Assembly (NCBI RefSeq): GCF_035605935.1
Contig: NZ_DATNGK010000277.1
Span: 9,131 to 73,130, forward strand
Direction of reading: 5' to 3'
DNA: 64,000 bases
From: Actinocrinis sp035605935
Lineage (GTDB): Bacteria > Actinomycetota > Actinomycetes > Streptomycetales > Catenulisporaceae
The number at the start of each line of letters is the position of its first letter. Within the stretch, counting starts at the first letter, position 1. Positions 1 through 7,865 of this stretch are shown here, one piece after another. A model generated the notes under the pieces. That model saw only the letters and a program-made list of their open reading frames with translations, did no database searches and was not told where the DNA came from. A program made the translations under genes and the position numbers.

Positions 1-1115
1 TCGTGGTCCCTGCCCAGCGTCTGCGCGCCGCCGCGGGTCGCCCACTCGACGACGTGTTCCGCGCGCAGGCTGCAATGCGTGATCGTCTCGCCCTTCAGAT
101 GGGCCTCGAAATGTTCGCGGGCGCGGTCGGCGCCGAGCGTGGTCCGCATCGCCGAGAACAGGTCGCCGCTCCACCACACGCTGGTGTCCATCGAGAGCGA
201 AACCGGGATGCCGTGCGCGCGGATGGCCCAGGTGGGCGGATACCCCTGTCCCGCGCTCTGCTCGCTCTCCGTCGCCACCGAGATGGAGCCGCCGGTCGCC
301 GCGATCCGCTGGTACGAATCAGCGGACAGCGACGCCGCGTGCACGTACGTGGTCTGCGGCGTCATGAATCCGCCCTCGAACATGAGCCGGATGCTCTCAT
401 CGCTGGTCGCGCCCCACACGCCGGCATGCGTGGTCACGCCGACGCCAAGCTCGCGAGCGACCTCAAAAGCCGGCGCCTCGGGGAACGACGGGTCGCCGGT
501 CACGTCGAAAGCCAGCTGGAAACCCAGCATGTCGTCGCCGGTGATCCGGCGGCGCACGAAATCGCGGAACTGCGCCGCCGCGGTCCACTGCGCCGGTGGC
601 TGCTGGATGTTGCCGTAGGCGAGCACGTATCGGCCCGGCACCGACTGCAACGCGTCGACCGCGGCCTCCGCGTGGTCCACCGTTTGCAGGCCGTGCGACC
701 AGTCCAGGACCGTCGTCACCCCGGCGTCGAGCGCCTCGATCGCGGCCAGCAGATTGCCGGCGTGAATGTCCTCGGGACGAAACAGCTTCCCGGATTCCAA
801 GTAGTACCAGACGAAATACTGCGTCAGGGTCCAGTCGGCGCCGTAGCCACGCATCGCGGTTTGCCACATGTGCCGGTGCGTGTCGATCATCCCCGGCATC
901 ACGATTCCGTCGCTCGCGTCGATGACGAGGGCATCATCCGGCGCGTCAAGGTTCTGACCCACGGCTTCGATCCGGTGCCCGATCGTCAGCACGTCGGTAT
1001 TCGCGAGCACCTGACGTCGCGCGTCCATCGGCAGCACCGTGCCGCCGCGCAGCAGCACCGGACGCCCCGGCGCGAAATCGAGCGCTGATGCCTCCGCGGC
1101 GGCTGGCTCACTCAC
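1..1115 (-). CDS. Amidohydrolase family protein (ATZ/TRZ-like deaminase/hydrolase), 3' end outside window
   Basis: Metal-dependent amidohydrolase, read from GTG at 1115; a GGAG element lies just upstream on the minus strand. The start of a composite beta domain (GTVLPMDARR) is followed by the metal-binding segment PGMIDTHRHMWQ, whose H-R-H pair is the signature of the ATZ/TRZ/cytosine deaminase branch. Later histidine-containing strands (VTTHAGVWG, TYVHAASLS) and the LSMDTSVWW segment fit the remaining metal ligands. About 371 residues are visible and the C-terminus is cut by the window edge. It is divergent from the IclR regulator and has a partial copy of that locus's palindrome (1135-1151) in front of it, so co-regulation with the aromatic-catabolism operon is likely. 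Substrate unknown; it could remove an amino or chloro group before ring cleavage (inference). Confidence 0.85.
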   Translation of the reverse strand, partial: MSEPAAAEASALDFAPGRPVLLRGGTVLPMDARRQVLANTDVLTIGHRIEAVGQNLDAPDDALVIDASDGIVMPGMIDTHRHMWQTAMRGYGADWTLTQYFVWYYLESGKLFRPEDIHAGNLLAAIEALDAGVTTVLDWSHGLQTVDHAEAAVDALQSVPGRYVLAYGNIQQPPAQWTAAAQFRDFVRRRITGDDMLGFQLAFDVTGDPSFPEAPAFEVARELGVGVTTHAGVWGATSDESIRLMFEGGFMTPQTTYVHAASLSADSYQRIAATGGSISVATESEQSAGQGYPPTWAIRAHGIPVSLSMDTSVWWSGDLFSAMRTTLGADRAREHFEAHLKGETITHCSLRAEHVVEWATRGGAQTLGRDH

Positions 1116-1134
1116 GGCGACTCCTTCGGACCAG

Positions 1135-1151
1135 TGTCCGCCCTGCGGGCG
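1135..1151. promoter_or_regulatory. Imperfect IclR-type operator upstream of the amidohydrolase
   Basis: TGTCCG-CCCTG-CGGGCG: the left half matches the two perfect TGTCCG-N5-CGGACA palindromes at 1301-1317 and 2202-2218, and the right half matches at 4 of 6 positions. It lies 20 bp upstream of the amidohydrolase start, the position expected for control of that gene. Suggestive only. Confidence 0.4.
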
Positions 1152-1299
1152 GCGCGGCTGTCGTTACTCTCCGACCCGCATCTCGCCCTGTCAACCCCAT
1201 CTGGGGCTGCGACCAGCGAAGTCATCGGGCTGGAAGCGTCCGCATGGCGACTCTTGGGCCCGGTCGGCCGCTGTGCTCTACTTGTGGCGTGCCCAAACT

Positions 1300-1318
1300 C
1301 TGTCCGTCAAGCGGACAG
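1300..1318. promoter_or_regulatory. IclR operator palindrome upstream of the regulator gene
   Basis: Perfect 7-bp inverted repeat CTGTCCG-TCAAG-CGGACAG, 22 bp before the IclR start codon. The same core occurs in front of the CoA-transferase gene (2202-2218). Shared palindromes at both promoters of one regulator locus are the usual picture for an autoregulated IclR protein. Confidence 0.7.
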
Positions 1319-1340
1319 TCATACGACGAGGAGAGAACTC

Positions 1341-2150
1341 ATGGCCCGTGAAGGCGCCGGACCGGATTTCATCGAGGCGCTGGCGCGCGGCCTCGACGTG
1401 ATCACCGCCTTCGAACCAGGCCACCCGGCGATGACCCTGAGCGAAGTCGCCGCGGCCACCGGCCTGGCCCGGCCGACCGCACGCCGGATCCTGCTCACCC
1501 TCCAGGAACTCGGCTACGTGCGGGCTCGCGGATCAGGGTTCGCGCTCACACCGCGGGTTCTCGACCTCGGCACCGCCTACGTCCGCTCGATGGACCTGTG
1601 GGAGATCGCCAGGCCGCACATGGAGATCCTGTCCGCGCGCACCGGCGAATCCTGTTCGATCGCGCAACTCGACGGTTCGGACATCGTGTACGTCGCGCGC
1701 GTCGCGGTCCCGAAGATCGTCTCGCTCACGGTGCAGATCGGCACCCGGTTTCCCGCGCTGCAGACCTCCCTCGGCAAGGTACTGCTCGCCGCCCTCACCG
1801 ACGCCGAGGTCGAAGCCGTGCTCTGCGAACCGAGTCGCTCCGGTCTCACCCCGCTCTGGCAGCCCGACCCGGCCGAGCGCAGAACCGAGCTTCGCCAGGT
1901 CAGAGCGCGCGGTTGGGCGCTCACGGACGAGCAGCTCACCCGCGGCATCCGCTCGGCGGCGGCGCCGCTGCGCAATGGCTCCGGCGAAGTCATCGCGGCC
2001 CTGAACGTGAACACGCACGCCGCCGAGACGCCCCTCGAACGCCTCGTCGACCATCACCTGCCGCTACTCCAGCACGCGGCCGGCGAGATCAGCGCCGACT
2101 TCGCCCGCCTCGAAGCGGTGCCGCACGTAACGCGCGCCGCCTCGGCTTGA
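1341..2150 (+). CDS. IclR family transcriptional regulator
   Basis: 269-residue regulator. The N-terminal winged helix is seen at about residues 10-75 (FEPGHPAMTLSEVAAATGLA, TARRILLTLQELGYV), followed by the IclR effector-binding domain at about 85-255 (SCSIAQLDGSDIVYVARV, SLGKVLLAAL, WALTDEQLTRGIRSAAAPLR). That last segment is typical of the PcaR/PcaU/PobR branch that senses aromatic acids. ATG 1341 is chosen because GAGGAG sits 7 bp upstream and the domain starts immediately; a longer in-frame reading lacks support. It is transcribed away from the amidohydrolase and towards the CoA-transferase/LigBA operon. Three related palindromes (1135, 1300, 2202) mark it as the probable local regulator; the effector is unknown. 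Confidence 0.93.
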   Translation: MAREGAGPDFIEALARGLDVITAFEPGHPAMTLSEVAAATGLARPTARRILLTLQELGYVRARGSGFALTPRVLDLGTAYVRSMDLWEIARPHMEILSARTGESCSIAQLDGSDIVYVARVAVPKIVSLTVQIGTRFPALQTSLGKVLLAALTDAEVEAVLCEPSRSGLTPLWQPDPAERRTELRQVRARGWALTDEQLTRGIRSAAAPLRNGSGEVIAALNVNTHAAETPLERLVDHHLPLLQHAAGEISADFARLEAVPHVTRAASA

Positions 2151-2201
2151 GACAGGCCTTGACGCCTCGTCCGATCATGCGAGAATCGCTGAACGGACGA
2201 C

Positions 2202-2218
2202 TGTCCGAGTGTCGGACA
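2202..2218. promoter_or_regulatory. IclR operator palindrome in front of the catabolic operon
   Basis: TGTCCG-AGTGT-CGGACA, a perfect 6-bp-arm palindrome with the same half-sites and 5-bp spacer as the site at 1301-1317. It ends exactly where the AAGGAGGAG ribosome-binding site of the CoA-transferase gene begins, so binding would block transcription or act very close to the start. Confidence 0.7.
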
Positions 2219-2228
2219 AGGAGGAGAG

Positions 2229-3416
2229 TTGGCGGTCGAAGAAGGCAACCAGGCGAACCCGCTGCCGGGCCCACTCACCGGCTTGCTCGTCGCGGACTTC
2301 TCCCGCATCCTGGCCGGCCCCTACGCCACGATGCTGCTGGCCGATCTCGGCGCAGAGGTGATCAAGGTCGAAGGACCGAAGGGCGACGACACCCGATCCT
2401 GGATGCCGCCGGTCCGCGACGGCGTGTCGACCTACTATCTCGGCATCAACCGGGGCAAGCGCTCAATCGCCCTCGATCTGCGCGACCAGAAGGACGCCGC
2501 GCTCGCCCGCGAACTGGTTCGCCGCGCCGATGTGTTCATCGAGAACTTCAAACCCGGCGGCCTGACCAAGTACGGACTCGACTACGAGTCGGTGCGCGCT
2601 GACAACCCTGGCCTCGTATACACGTCGATCAGCGGCTTCGGCACCGGTCCCGGCCGCGACGTACCCGGCTACGACCTCATGGTCCAAGCCGTGTCAGGAC
2701 TGATGAGCCTCACTGGAGACCCGGCCGGGCCGCCGTACCGGGCCGGAATCTCAGTATTCGATGTCATGGCCGGCAATCACGCGGTCATCGGGATCCTCGC
2801 CGCGCTGCGCCATCGCGACGCCACCGGACGCGGCCAGCTGATCGAGATCAACTTGCTTTCATCCGCGCTCTCCGGCCTGGTCAATCACAGCTCGGCCTAC
2901 GCCGCCGGGGGAGTGGTCCCATTCCGCATGGGTAACGCGCATCCGAGTGTCTTCCCCTACGAACCGCTGCCGACCGCCGACAACGATCTGATCGTCGCCG
3001 CGGCCAACGACAGCCAGTTCCGCAAGCTCTGCGACGTGCTCGGCGTTCCCGAACTCGCCGATGACGCACGCTTCGCCCGCAACGCGGACCGGACCGAGCG
3101 CCGCGAGGAACTGCGACCGCTGCTGGTCGAACAGCTCAAGAAGCGCGGCGCGAACGAATGGTTCGACCTGCTGGTGGCGGCCGGCGTGCCGAGCGGGCCG
3201 ATCAACACCATTCAAGGCGGCTTCGCGATGGCCGAACGCTTCGGCCTGGACCCGATCATCGAGGTGGGTGCGGGCGAGCGCGCGATGCCGACGACCCGCA
3301 ACCCGATCCGGCTCTCCGAAACCCCGCCGGCTTACCGCCTTCCGCCACCGGATCTCGACGAACACGGCGCCGAACTTCGCGCCTGGCTTTCCGCCGCGGT
3401 GAGTGACGATGACTGA
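2229..3416 (+). CDS. CaiB/BaiF (class III) CoA-transferase family protein
   Basis: 395-residue class III CoA-transferase, moving CoA between carboxylic acids through an aspartyl-CoA intermediate. Family landmarks: SRILAGPYATMLLADLGAEVIKVE at 24-48, NRGKRSIALDL at 74-84, the catalytic Asp149 in PGYDLMVQA, and GISVFDVMAG near 175. Length is normal for the family. The start is TTG 2229 with AAGGAGGAG at 2218-2226. It is the first gene of a tightly coupled operon with a citryl-CoA-lyase-like gene (8-bp overlap) and LigB/LigA. Inference: it may activate a ring-cleavage-derived tricarboxylate to its CoA ester for the lyase downstream. Confidence 0.92.
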   Translation: MAVEEGNQANPLPGPLTGLLVADFSRILAGPYATMLLADLGAEVIKVEGPKGDDTRSWMPPVRDGVSTYYLGINRGKRSIALDLRDQKDAALARELVRRADVFIENFKPGGLTKYGLDYESVRADNPGLVYTSISGFGTGPGRDVPGYDLMVQAVSGLMSLTGDPAGPPYRAGISVFDVMAGNHAVIGILAALRHRDATGRGQLIEINLLSSALSGLVNHSSAYAAGGVVPFRMGNAHPSVFPYEPLPTADNDLIVAAANDSQFRKLCDVLGVPELADDARFARNADRTERREELRPLLVEQLKKRGANEWFDLLVAAGVPSGPINTIQGGFAMAERFGLDPIIEVGAGERAMPTTRNPIRLSETPPAYRLPPPDLDEHGAELRAWLSAAVSDDD

Positions 3417-4296
3417 GATCCCAGAGAACCAGGGCATTGAGTCTCCGACTGCCCAGTACGCGACTGCTCAGTACCCGATCGCCCAATACCCCACCGCACT
3501 AGGCGCCTCCTCGCTCGACAGCATCACCCTGCTCGGCCGGGACCTGGCGCGCGACGTCATGGGCCAGGTCGGCTTCGGCGAACTCGCCTTCTGGCTCGCC
3601 ACCCAGCGCCGCCCGGCCCGCGGCGAGACCCGCGTCTTCGAGGCGGTGCTCGCCGCGCTCGCCGACCACGGCTTTACGCCGACCGCGATCGTCACTCGGC
3701 TGACCTACCTCTCCGCCCCCGACTCGGTCCAAGGCGCACTCGCCGCCGGGCTGCTCGGTGGCGGCTCGCGCTTCCTCGGCGTCACCGAGGACTGCGGACA
3801 CTTCCTGCACGAGGTCATCGCCGCCCAAACCGGCCCACTGCCGGCCGACGACGACGGCTGGGACACACTCGCCCTTAAAACCCTGCGAAACGCCCGCGCC
3901 GCCGGACTTCGCATCCCGGGCCTGGGTCATCACGTGCACAAGCAAGGCGACCCGCGCACGCCCCGGCTCTTCCAAATCGCCGCTGAGGAAGGGCTTTACG
4001 GTCCGCATCTCTCCCTTTTCGCCGCGATCGGCCGCGTGCACCCGACCGTGCTCAACCGAACCCTGCCGCTCAACGGCGCCGGGGTCTGCGGCGCGGCCCT
4101 CGCCGATCTCGGCCTGCCGCTCGAACTGCTGCGCGGCTTCGCCCTGCTCGCCCGTACCGCCGGACTGATCGGCCAGCTCGCCGAGGAACTGCGCCGACCC
4201 GTCGCCAACCAGATCTTCCTTTCCGTGGACCTCAACAACCGGCCGGTCCCCCCGGAGCCCTACCAGCCCGCCGCCAACGGAGGCCCGCATGGCTGA
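3409..4296 (+). CDS. Citryl-CoA lyase / citrate-synthase-like protein
   Basis: About 295 residues with a citrate synthase fold reduced to the small form seen in citryl-CoA-lyase-like proteins. The second catalytic-histidine region is clear (PGLGHHVHKQGDPRTPRLF, compare GxGHxxYKxxDPRA in citrate synthase), and GLIGQLAEELRRPVA matches the C-terminal active-site helix. At the first catalytic histidine position (HGGA in citrate synthase) this protein has AGLLGGGSRF, so that His is absent, as in a subset of the family. ATG 3409 (GGTGAG 5 bp upstream) is preferred over GTG 3403; it overlaps the CoA-transferase by 8 bp. The N-terminus carries a three-fold AQY repeat. Expected chemistry is aldol-type cleavage of a CoA thioester; the true substrate is unknown. 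Confidence 0.8.
   Translation: MTEIPENQGIESPTAQYATAQYPIAQYPTALGASSLDSITLLGRDLARDVMGQVGFGELAFWLATQRRPARGETRVFEAVLAALADHGFTPTAIVTRLTYLSAPDSVQGALAAGLLGGGSRFLGVTEDCGHFLHEVIAAQTGPLPADDDGWDTLALKTLRNARAAGLRIPGLGHHVHKQGDPRTPRLFQIAAEEGLYGPHLSLFAAIGRVHPTVLNRTLPLNGAGVCGAALADLGLPLELLRGFALLARTAGLIGQLAEELRRPVANQIFLSVDLNNRPVPPEPYQPAANGGPHG
3448..3492 (+). repeat. Three 15-bp tandem repeats within the lyase N-terminus
   Basis: Units ACTGCCCAGTACGCG, ACTGCTCAGTACCCG and ATCGCCCAATACCCC encode successive T/I-A-Q-Y-A/P pentapeptides ahead of the conserved fold. Probably a recent slippage expansion of a disordered N-terminal tail. Confidence 0.8.
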
Positions 4297-5158
4297 ACTC
4301 GTCGCGGTGATCGCGTCCACGCATCACCCGTTCTATTACCGCGCGAGCACCGCCACCGGCGCGGACCGCCCGCCGTTCGCCGACGAGTGGGTGCGCAAGG
4401 TCGAGGCCTTCCGCGAGACGCTGACCAAGGCACGCCCCGACGTGCTCGTCATGGTCGGATCAGACCACTTCCATCAACTGTGGCTGGACAACATGCCGCA
4501 GTTCCTCATCGGAAAGGCGCCCTACTACGACGCGAACTTCTACAACGAAGAACGCGAATTCGGCCTGCCGCGGATGCTGCTCACCGGCCACGAGGACCTC
4601 TCCACGCACCTGCTGCGTGAAGGGCTCGATGCCGGCTTCGACCTCGCCTTCTCCAACGAGCTGCGCATCGACCACTCGATCACCTGCCCGATCACCACCC
4701 TGCGCCCGCAGGCCGATCTGCCGATCGTGCCGATCTACACCAACATCTTCGCCCCGCCGCTGCCCCGCCCGAATCGCTTCGTGCAGCTCGGCCGCACCAT
4801 CCGTGAGCTGGTCGAGTCCTGGCCGTCCGACCAGCGCGTCGCGGTGATCGGCACCGGACATCTGTCCCTGGAACTCGGCGGCCCGCGCCAGTTCGGCCCC
4901 ACCGGGCCCGACCCCGAGTTCGACCGCAAGGCCGTCGAGTGGATCGCCACCGGCGACCTCGAGGGCTGCCTCGCCGAGGTCACCCTGGACAGCCTGCACC
5001 TGCCCGGCAACGCGACCCACGGCTTCATGGACTTCATGCTGATGATGGGCGTCGCCGGCGAGGGTGCGAAGGCCGACTACGTCGACACCTACGACCTCTT
5101 CCACACCATGGAGGCCTACTTCACCTGGTACCCGAACGCGAAGGGAGCCCGGCCGTGA
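4289..5158 (+). CDS. LigB-type (class III) extradiol ring-cleavage dioxygenase, catalytic subunit
   Basis: 289-residue Fe(II) dioxygenase of the LigB superfamily (protocatechuate 4,5-dioxygenase beta / MhpB-like). The first iron ligand is expected at His12 in ASTHHP, matching LigB His12; the second is in the VGSDHFHQ segment at 57-63. RIDHSITCPI and VIGTGHLSLELGG (about 190) correspond to the catalytic histidine and substrate-pocket strands. ATG 4289 overlaps the lyase stop by 8 bp and its own stop overlaps the LigA-like start by 4 bp, so the subunits are translationally coupled. Ring substrate (protocatechuate, gallate or an amino-substituted catechol) cannot be told from sequence. Confidence 0.9.
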   Translation: MAELVAVIASTHHPFYYRASTATGADRPPFADEWVRKVEAFRETLTKARPDVLVMVGSDHFHQLWLDNMPQFLIGKAPYYDANFYNEEREFGLPRMLLTGHEDLSTHLLREGLDAGFDLAFSNELRIDHSITCPITTLRPQADLPIVPIYTNIFAPPLPRPNRFVQLGRTIRELVESWPSDQRVAVIGTGHLSLELGGPRQFGPTGPDPEFDRKAVEWIATGDLEGCLAEVTLDSLHLPGNATHGFMDFMLMMGVAGEGAKADYVDTYDLFHTMEAYFTWYPNAKGARP

Positions 5159-5514
5159 GCAAGTACCTGTTGAACAAGTTCCTGTTCACCGTCGACCGCG
5201 ACGCGGAGCTGGTCGAGCGCTATCGCGCCGACCCGCGCGCAACGGTGACGGCGTGGGAGGCCGAGCACGCCAACCGCATCCTGGGCTGCCACTCCTGCGA
5301 ATCCTCTACCTGGCTGAGCTTCGACGACGTCGAGCGCGAGGCCCTGGCGACGCACGACTACCCCAAGCTGTTCGAGCTCGGCGCGCATCCCTTCCTCACG
5401 CTCACCCTCTTCATCGCCATGTTCGAACGCGACTACGAACCACTCGGCTTCCAGCTTGAGTACGCCCGCCGCCTGGCTCACATGAGCCTGCCGTATCCGG
5501 ATATCGCCACCTGA
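5155..5514 (+). CDS. LigA-type small subunit of an extradiol dioxygenase
   Basis: 119-residue protein starting at GTG 5155, which overlaps the LigB stop (GTGA). The opening KYLLNKFLFTVDRDAELVERY and the later THDYPKLFELGAHPFLTLTLF match the alpha (LigA) subunit of protocatechuate 4,5-dioxygenase, which caps the LigB active site and shapes substrate specificity. LigA is normally encoded next to LigB; here the order is ligB-ligA rather than the Sphingobium ligA-ligB order. HANRILGCHSCESS adds an unusual pair of cysteines. Last gene of the operon; no clear terminator follows. Confidence 0.88.
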   Translation: MSKYLLNKFLFTVDRDAELVERYRADPRATVTAWEAEHANRILGCHSCESSTWLSFDDVEREALATHDYPKLFELGAHPFLTLTLFIAMFERDYEPLGFQLEYARRLAHMSLPYPDIAT

Positions 5515-5609
5515 GCCGGATCGCCGCAATCTCCGGGAGCCACCGAGTCATCCGAGCCCACTTTCGGTGATCCACACCAGCCGGGCGCCGATCTTGTCAC
5601 AATGGCGAC

Positions 5610-6863
5610 GTGCGACAACTCTCACCCGCCGAAGTGGCCAAGCGACGCGGCGTCCGGCGGATGAAGGCGGTCGCCAGCGGCTTCCTGCTGGCCGCGATCG
5701 GGCTCTACGTGCTGGCCCGCTGGCAGGAGGGGCGCGGCGCGACCTGGGCGCAGTACCTCGGCGCCGCCGCGCAGGCCGCGATGGTCGGCGCGCTGGCCGA
5801 CTGGTTCGCGGTCACCGCCCTGTTCCGCCACCCGCTCGGCCTGCCGATCCCGCACACCGCGATCATCCCGCACCGCAAGGAGGCGCTCGGCCGCAGCCTC
5901 GGCGACTTCGTCGGCGAGAACTTCCTGTCCGAGCAGGTCATCCGCGGCCGGCTGCGCGCGATCGGCCTGTCCGCTCGGCTCGGCGGCTGGCTCGCCGATG
6001 ACAAACACGCCGAGCGGGTCACCCAGGAGGCCGCGGGTCTGCTGCGCGGAGTGCTCGCCGTCCTGCGCGACGACGATCTGCAGGCGGTGCTCAGCCGCAC
6101 CGTGAACCGCTGGCTCAACGAGCAGCCGATCGGCCCGGTCGCCGGCCGCGTGCTCGGCAAGTTCGTCGCCGACGACGGCCACCGGCCGCTGATCGACCTG
6201 CTCACGCGGCGCGCCGTAGAGTGGCTTGAGCAGCATCCCGACGCGATCGAGCGCACGGTCACCGGCGAGGCGCCGCTGTGGACGCCCCGATTCGTCGACG
6301 AGCGCGTCGCCCGCCGCATCCACAAGGAGCTGGTGAAGTTCGCGGCCGCGGTGCGTGACGAGCCGCACCACCAGGCGCGGGCCGCGATCGACGACTTCCT
6401 CACCGACTTCGCGCAGCAGCTGTCCTCGGACCCGGTGACGCTGGCGCAGGCCGAGCGGTTCAAGCAGGAATTGATCAATCATCGCGAGGTGCAGCGGCTG
6501 GTCGGGTCCTCCTGGCAGGCGCTGCGCTCGATGATCGTCTCGGCGGCCGAGGACGAGCAAAGCGAACTGCGGCTGCGGGCGCGCGACGCGATCGCCGCGT
6601 TCGGGCGTCGCCTGGCCTCTGACGACCGGTTGCGTGACAAGGTGGACTCGTGGGTTGAGGGCGCGGCGGTGCATGTCGTCGTCACATATCGCGCGGAGAT
6701 CACCTCGCTGATCACGGACACCGTCGGCGCCTGGGATGCCGAGGAGACCTCACGCAAGGTGGAGATCCAGGTCGGCCGGGACCTGCAGTTCATCCGGATC
6801 AACGGCACGGTCGTCGGAGCGCTCGCCGGCCTGCTCATCTACGTGCTGACCCGGCTGACCTGA
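5610..6863 (+). CDS. DUF445 family membrane protein
   Basis: 417 residues from GTG 5610. A first transmembrane helix (VASGFLLAAIGLYVLARW, about 21-38) is followed by AAAQAAMVGALADWFAVTALFRHPLGLPIPHTAIIP, the diagnostic block of DUF445 (YheB/YjiN-like) proteins, and by a long helical soluble part (RKEALGRSLGDFVGENFLS onward, to about 390). A second transmembrane helix (FIRINGTVVGALAGLLIYVL) closes the C-terminus. Topology is therefore hairpin-like with a large soluble helical domain. Function of the family is unknown. It stands alone, about 95 bp after the ligA-like gene, convergent with the DUF1345 gene. Confidence 0.88.
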   Translation: MRQLSPAEVAKRRGVRRMKAVASGFLLAAIGLYVLARWQEGRGATWAQYLGAAAQAAMVGALADWFAVTALFRHPLGLPIPHTAIIPHRKEALGRSLGDFVGENFLSEQVIRGRLRAIGLSARLGGWLADDKHAERVTQEAAGLLRGVLAVLRDDDLQAVLSRTVNRWLNEQPIGPVAGRVLGKFVADDGHRPLIDLLTRRAVEWLEQHPDAIERTVTGEAPLWTPRFVDERVARRIHKELVKFAAAVRDEPHHQARAAIDDFLTDFAQQLSSDPVTLAQAERFKQELINHREVQRLVGSSWQALRSMIVSAAEDEQSELRLRARDAIAAFGRRLASDDRLRDKVDSWVEGAAVHVVVTYRAEITSLITDTVGAWDAEETSRKVEIQVGRDLQFIRINGTVVGALAGLLIYVLTRLT

Positions 6864-6936
6864 CGCTGCTCGATTGGCGGTGCCTGATCTGACGGTGCGT
6901 GATCTGGCGCCCTCGTACTGACACAGCGTCGCCGGG

Positions 6937-7623
6937 CTATTTCGCCAGCCCGGCGACCAGGTTGATCGCCGCTGCGATGATCACGGTGCCGAGTGGAAAC
7001 GACAACAGCGCCTGACGCAGCACCGCACGCCGGACGTCCCCGTCCCTGATGTCTGTGTCCGAGACCTGGAACGTCATGCCGACCGTGAACGCGACGTACG
7101 CGAAGTCGCTGTAGCGCGCCTCCGCCCGCTGCTTGAAGTCGATCCCGCCGACCGGATCGGTGTAGTAGAGCCGCGCGTACTTAAGCATGAAGACGGTATG
7201 CACCAGCGCCCACGACACGAAGACCGAGCCCAGTGCCAGCCCAGCCTCGTAGTACTTGGCGTTACCCGAGGCGTGTCCGACGCCGAACAGCACCGCGCCG
7301 ACCGCGACGAGGCTGGCCAGCGCGGCGCCGAGCAACAGGAGGTCGGTCAGTTCGCGACCGGGGTCTTCGCGGCGCGCGTGTTGCTGGGTTCCATAAGCGT
7401 CCAGGCCCCAGACGCCGATCCAGACCCAAACGCAGAACGCCAGCGCCATCACGTCCCAGCCGATCAGCGGCGCCATCCGGCCGGCCCCGAGCACGCCTGC
7501 CAGCACGCCGCCGCCGATGCCGAGGACGACGGAGACCAGCAGTTGCGCACGGGCCGTCGTCCCCTCCTCGCGCAGTTCGGAGCGTCCTTCGGATTCTGAC
7601 GACTCGTTGATTTGTGGCTCCAC
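6937..7623 (-). CDS. DUF1345 family membrane protein
   Basis: 228-residue integral membrane protein with about five transmembrane helices. The stretch YTDPVGGIDFKQ...YSDFAYVAFTVGMTFQVSDT is the hallmark of DUF1345. GTG 7623 is preferred because it begins a hydrophilic tail (VEPQINESSESEGRSELREE) with a purine-rich AAGG upstream; a 17-residue longer start at 7674 is possible. The molecular role is unknown; these proteins are widespread predicted inner-membrane proteins. Divergent from the GH3 gene. Confidence 0.85.
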   Translation of the reverse strand: MEPQINESSESEGRSELREEGTTARAQLLVSVVLGIGGGVLAGVLGAGRMAPLIGWDVMALAFCVWVWIGVWGLDAYGTQQHARREDPGRELTDLLLLGAALASLVAVGAVLFGVGHASGNAKYYEAGLALGSVFVSWALVHTVFMLKYARLYYTDPVGGIDFKQRAEARYSDFAYVAFTVGMTFQVSDTDIRDGDVRRAVLRQALLSFPLGTVIIAAAINLVAGLAK

Positions 7624-7793
7624 GGCCCCAGCCTTCCAGTTTCGCGCCCTTCCTGCTCGGCGGCATTGCGCCATTGGAGCTCGTCGAACCGGCCGCTATT
7701 GGTTGCGGCTCCCAACGAGCGACCTCGGAAGAGTCGGTTAAGACCATTGACAGCGTCCTGCGTCCGCGTGTTTCATCACCGTTACCGACGCCG

Positions 7794-7814
7794 ATTGTTG
7801 TCCCACCCAACAAT
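7794..7814. promoter_or_regulatory. Inverted repeat upstream of the GH3 gene
   Basis: ATTGTTG-TCCCACC-CAACAAT: perfect 7-bp arms around a 7-bp spacer, 51 bp before the GH3 start codon. It is AT-rich against the GC-rich background, which makes chance less likely. A plausible operator for the secreted glucosidase; its binding protein is not identifiable. Confidence 0.45.
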
Positions 7815-7865
7815 GCTGCCCGCCAAGCATGCCTGCGCGTCGGTTCGCAGATGTCAGGAGGCATC

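Noticed and set aside
3400..5514. Reading the CoA-transferase/lyase pair as an itaconate degradation operon
   Set aside because: Itaconate operons carry an itaconyl-CoA hydratase and a CitE-type citramalyl-CoA lyase; here the lyase is citrate-synthase-like and the partners are LigBA dioxygenase subunits. Not excluded, but less supported.
7614..7865. In-frame N-terminal extension of the GH3 protein
   Set aside because: It would pass through the promoter region and the inverted repeat at 7794. AGGAG followed by GTG 7866 gives a proper signal peptide.
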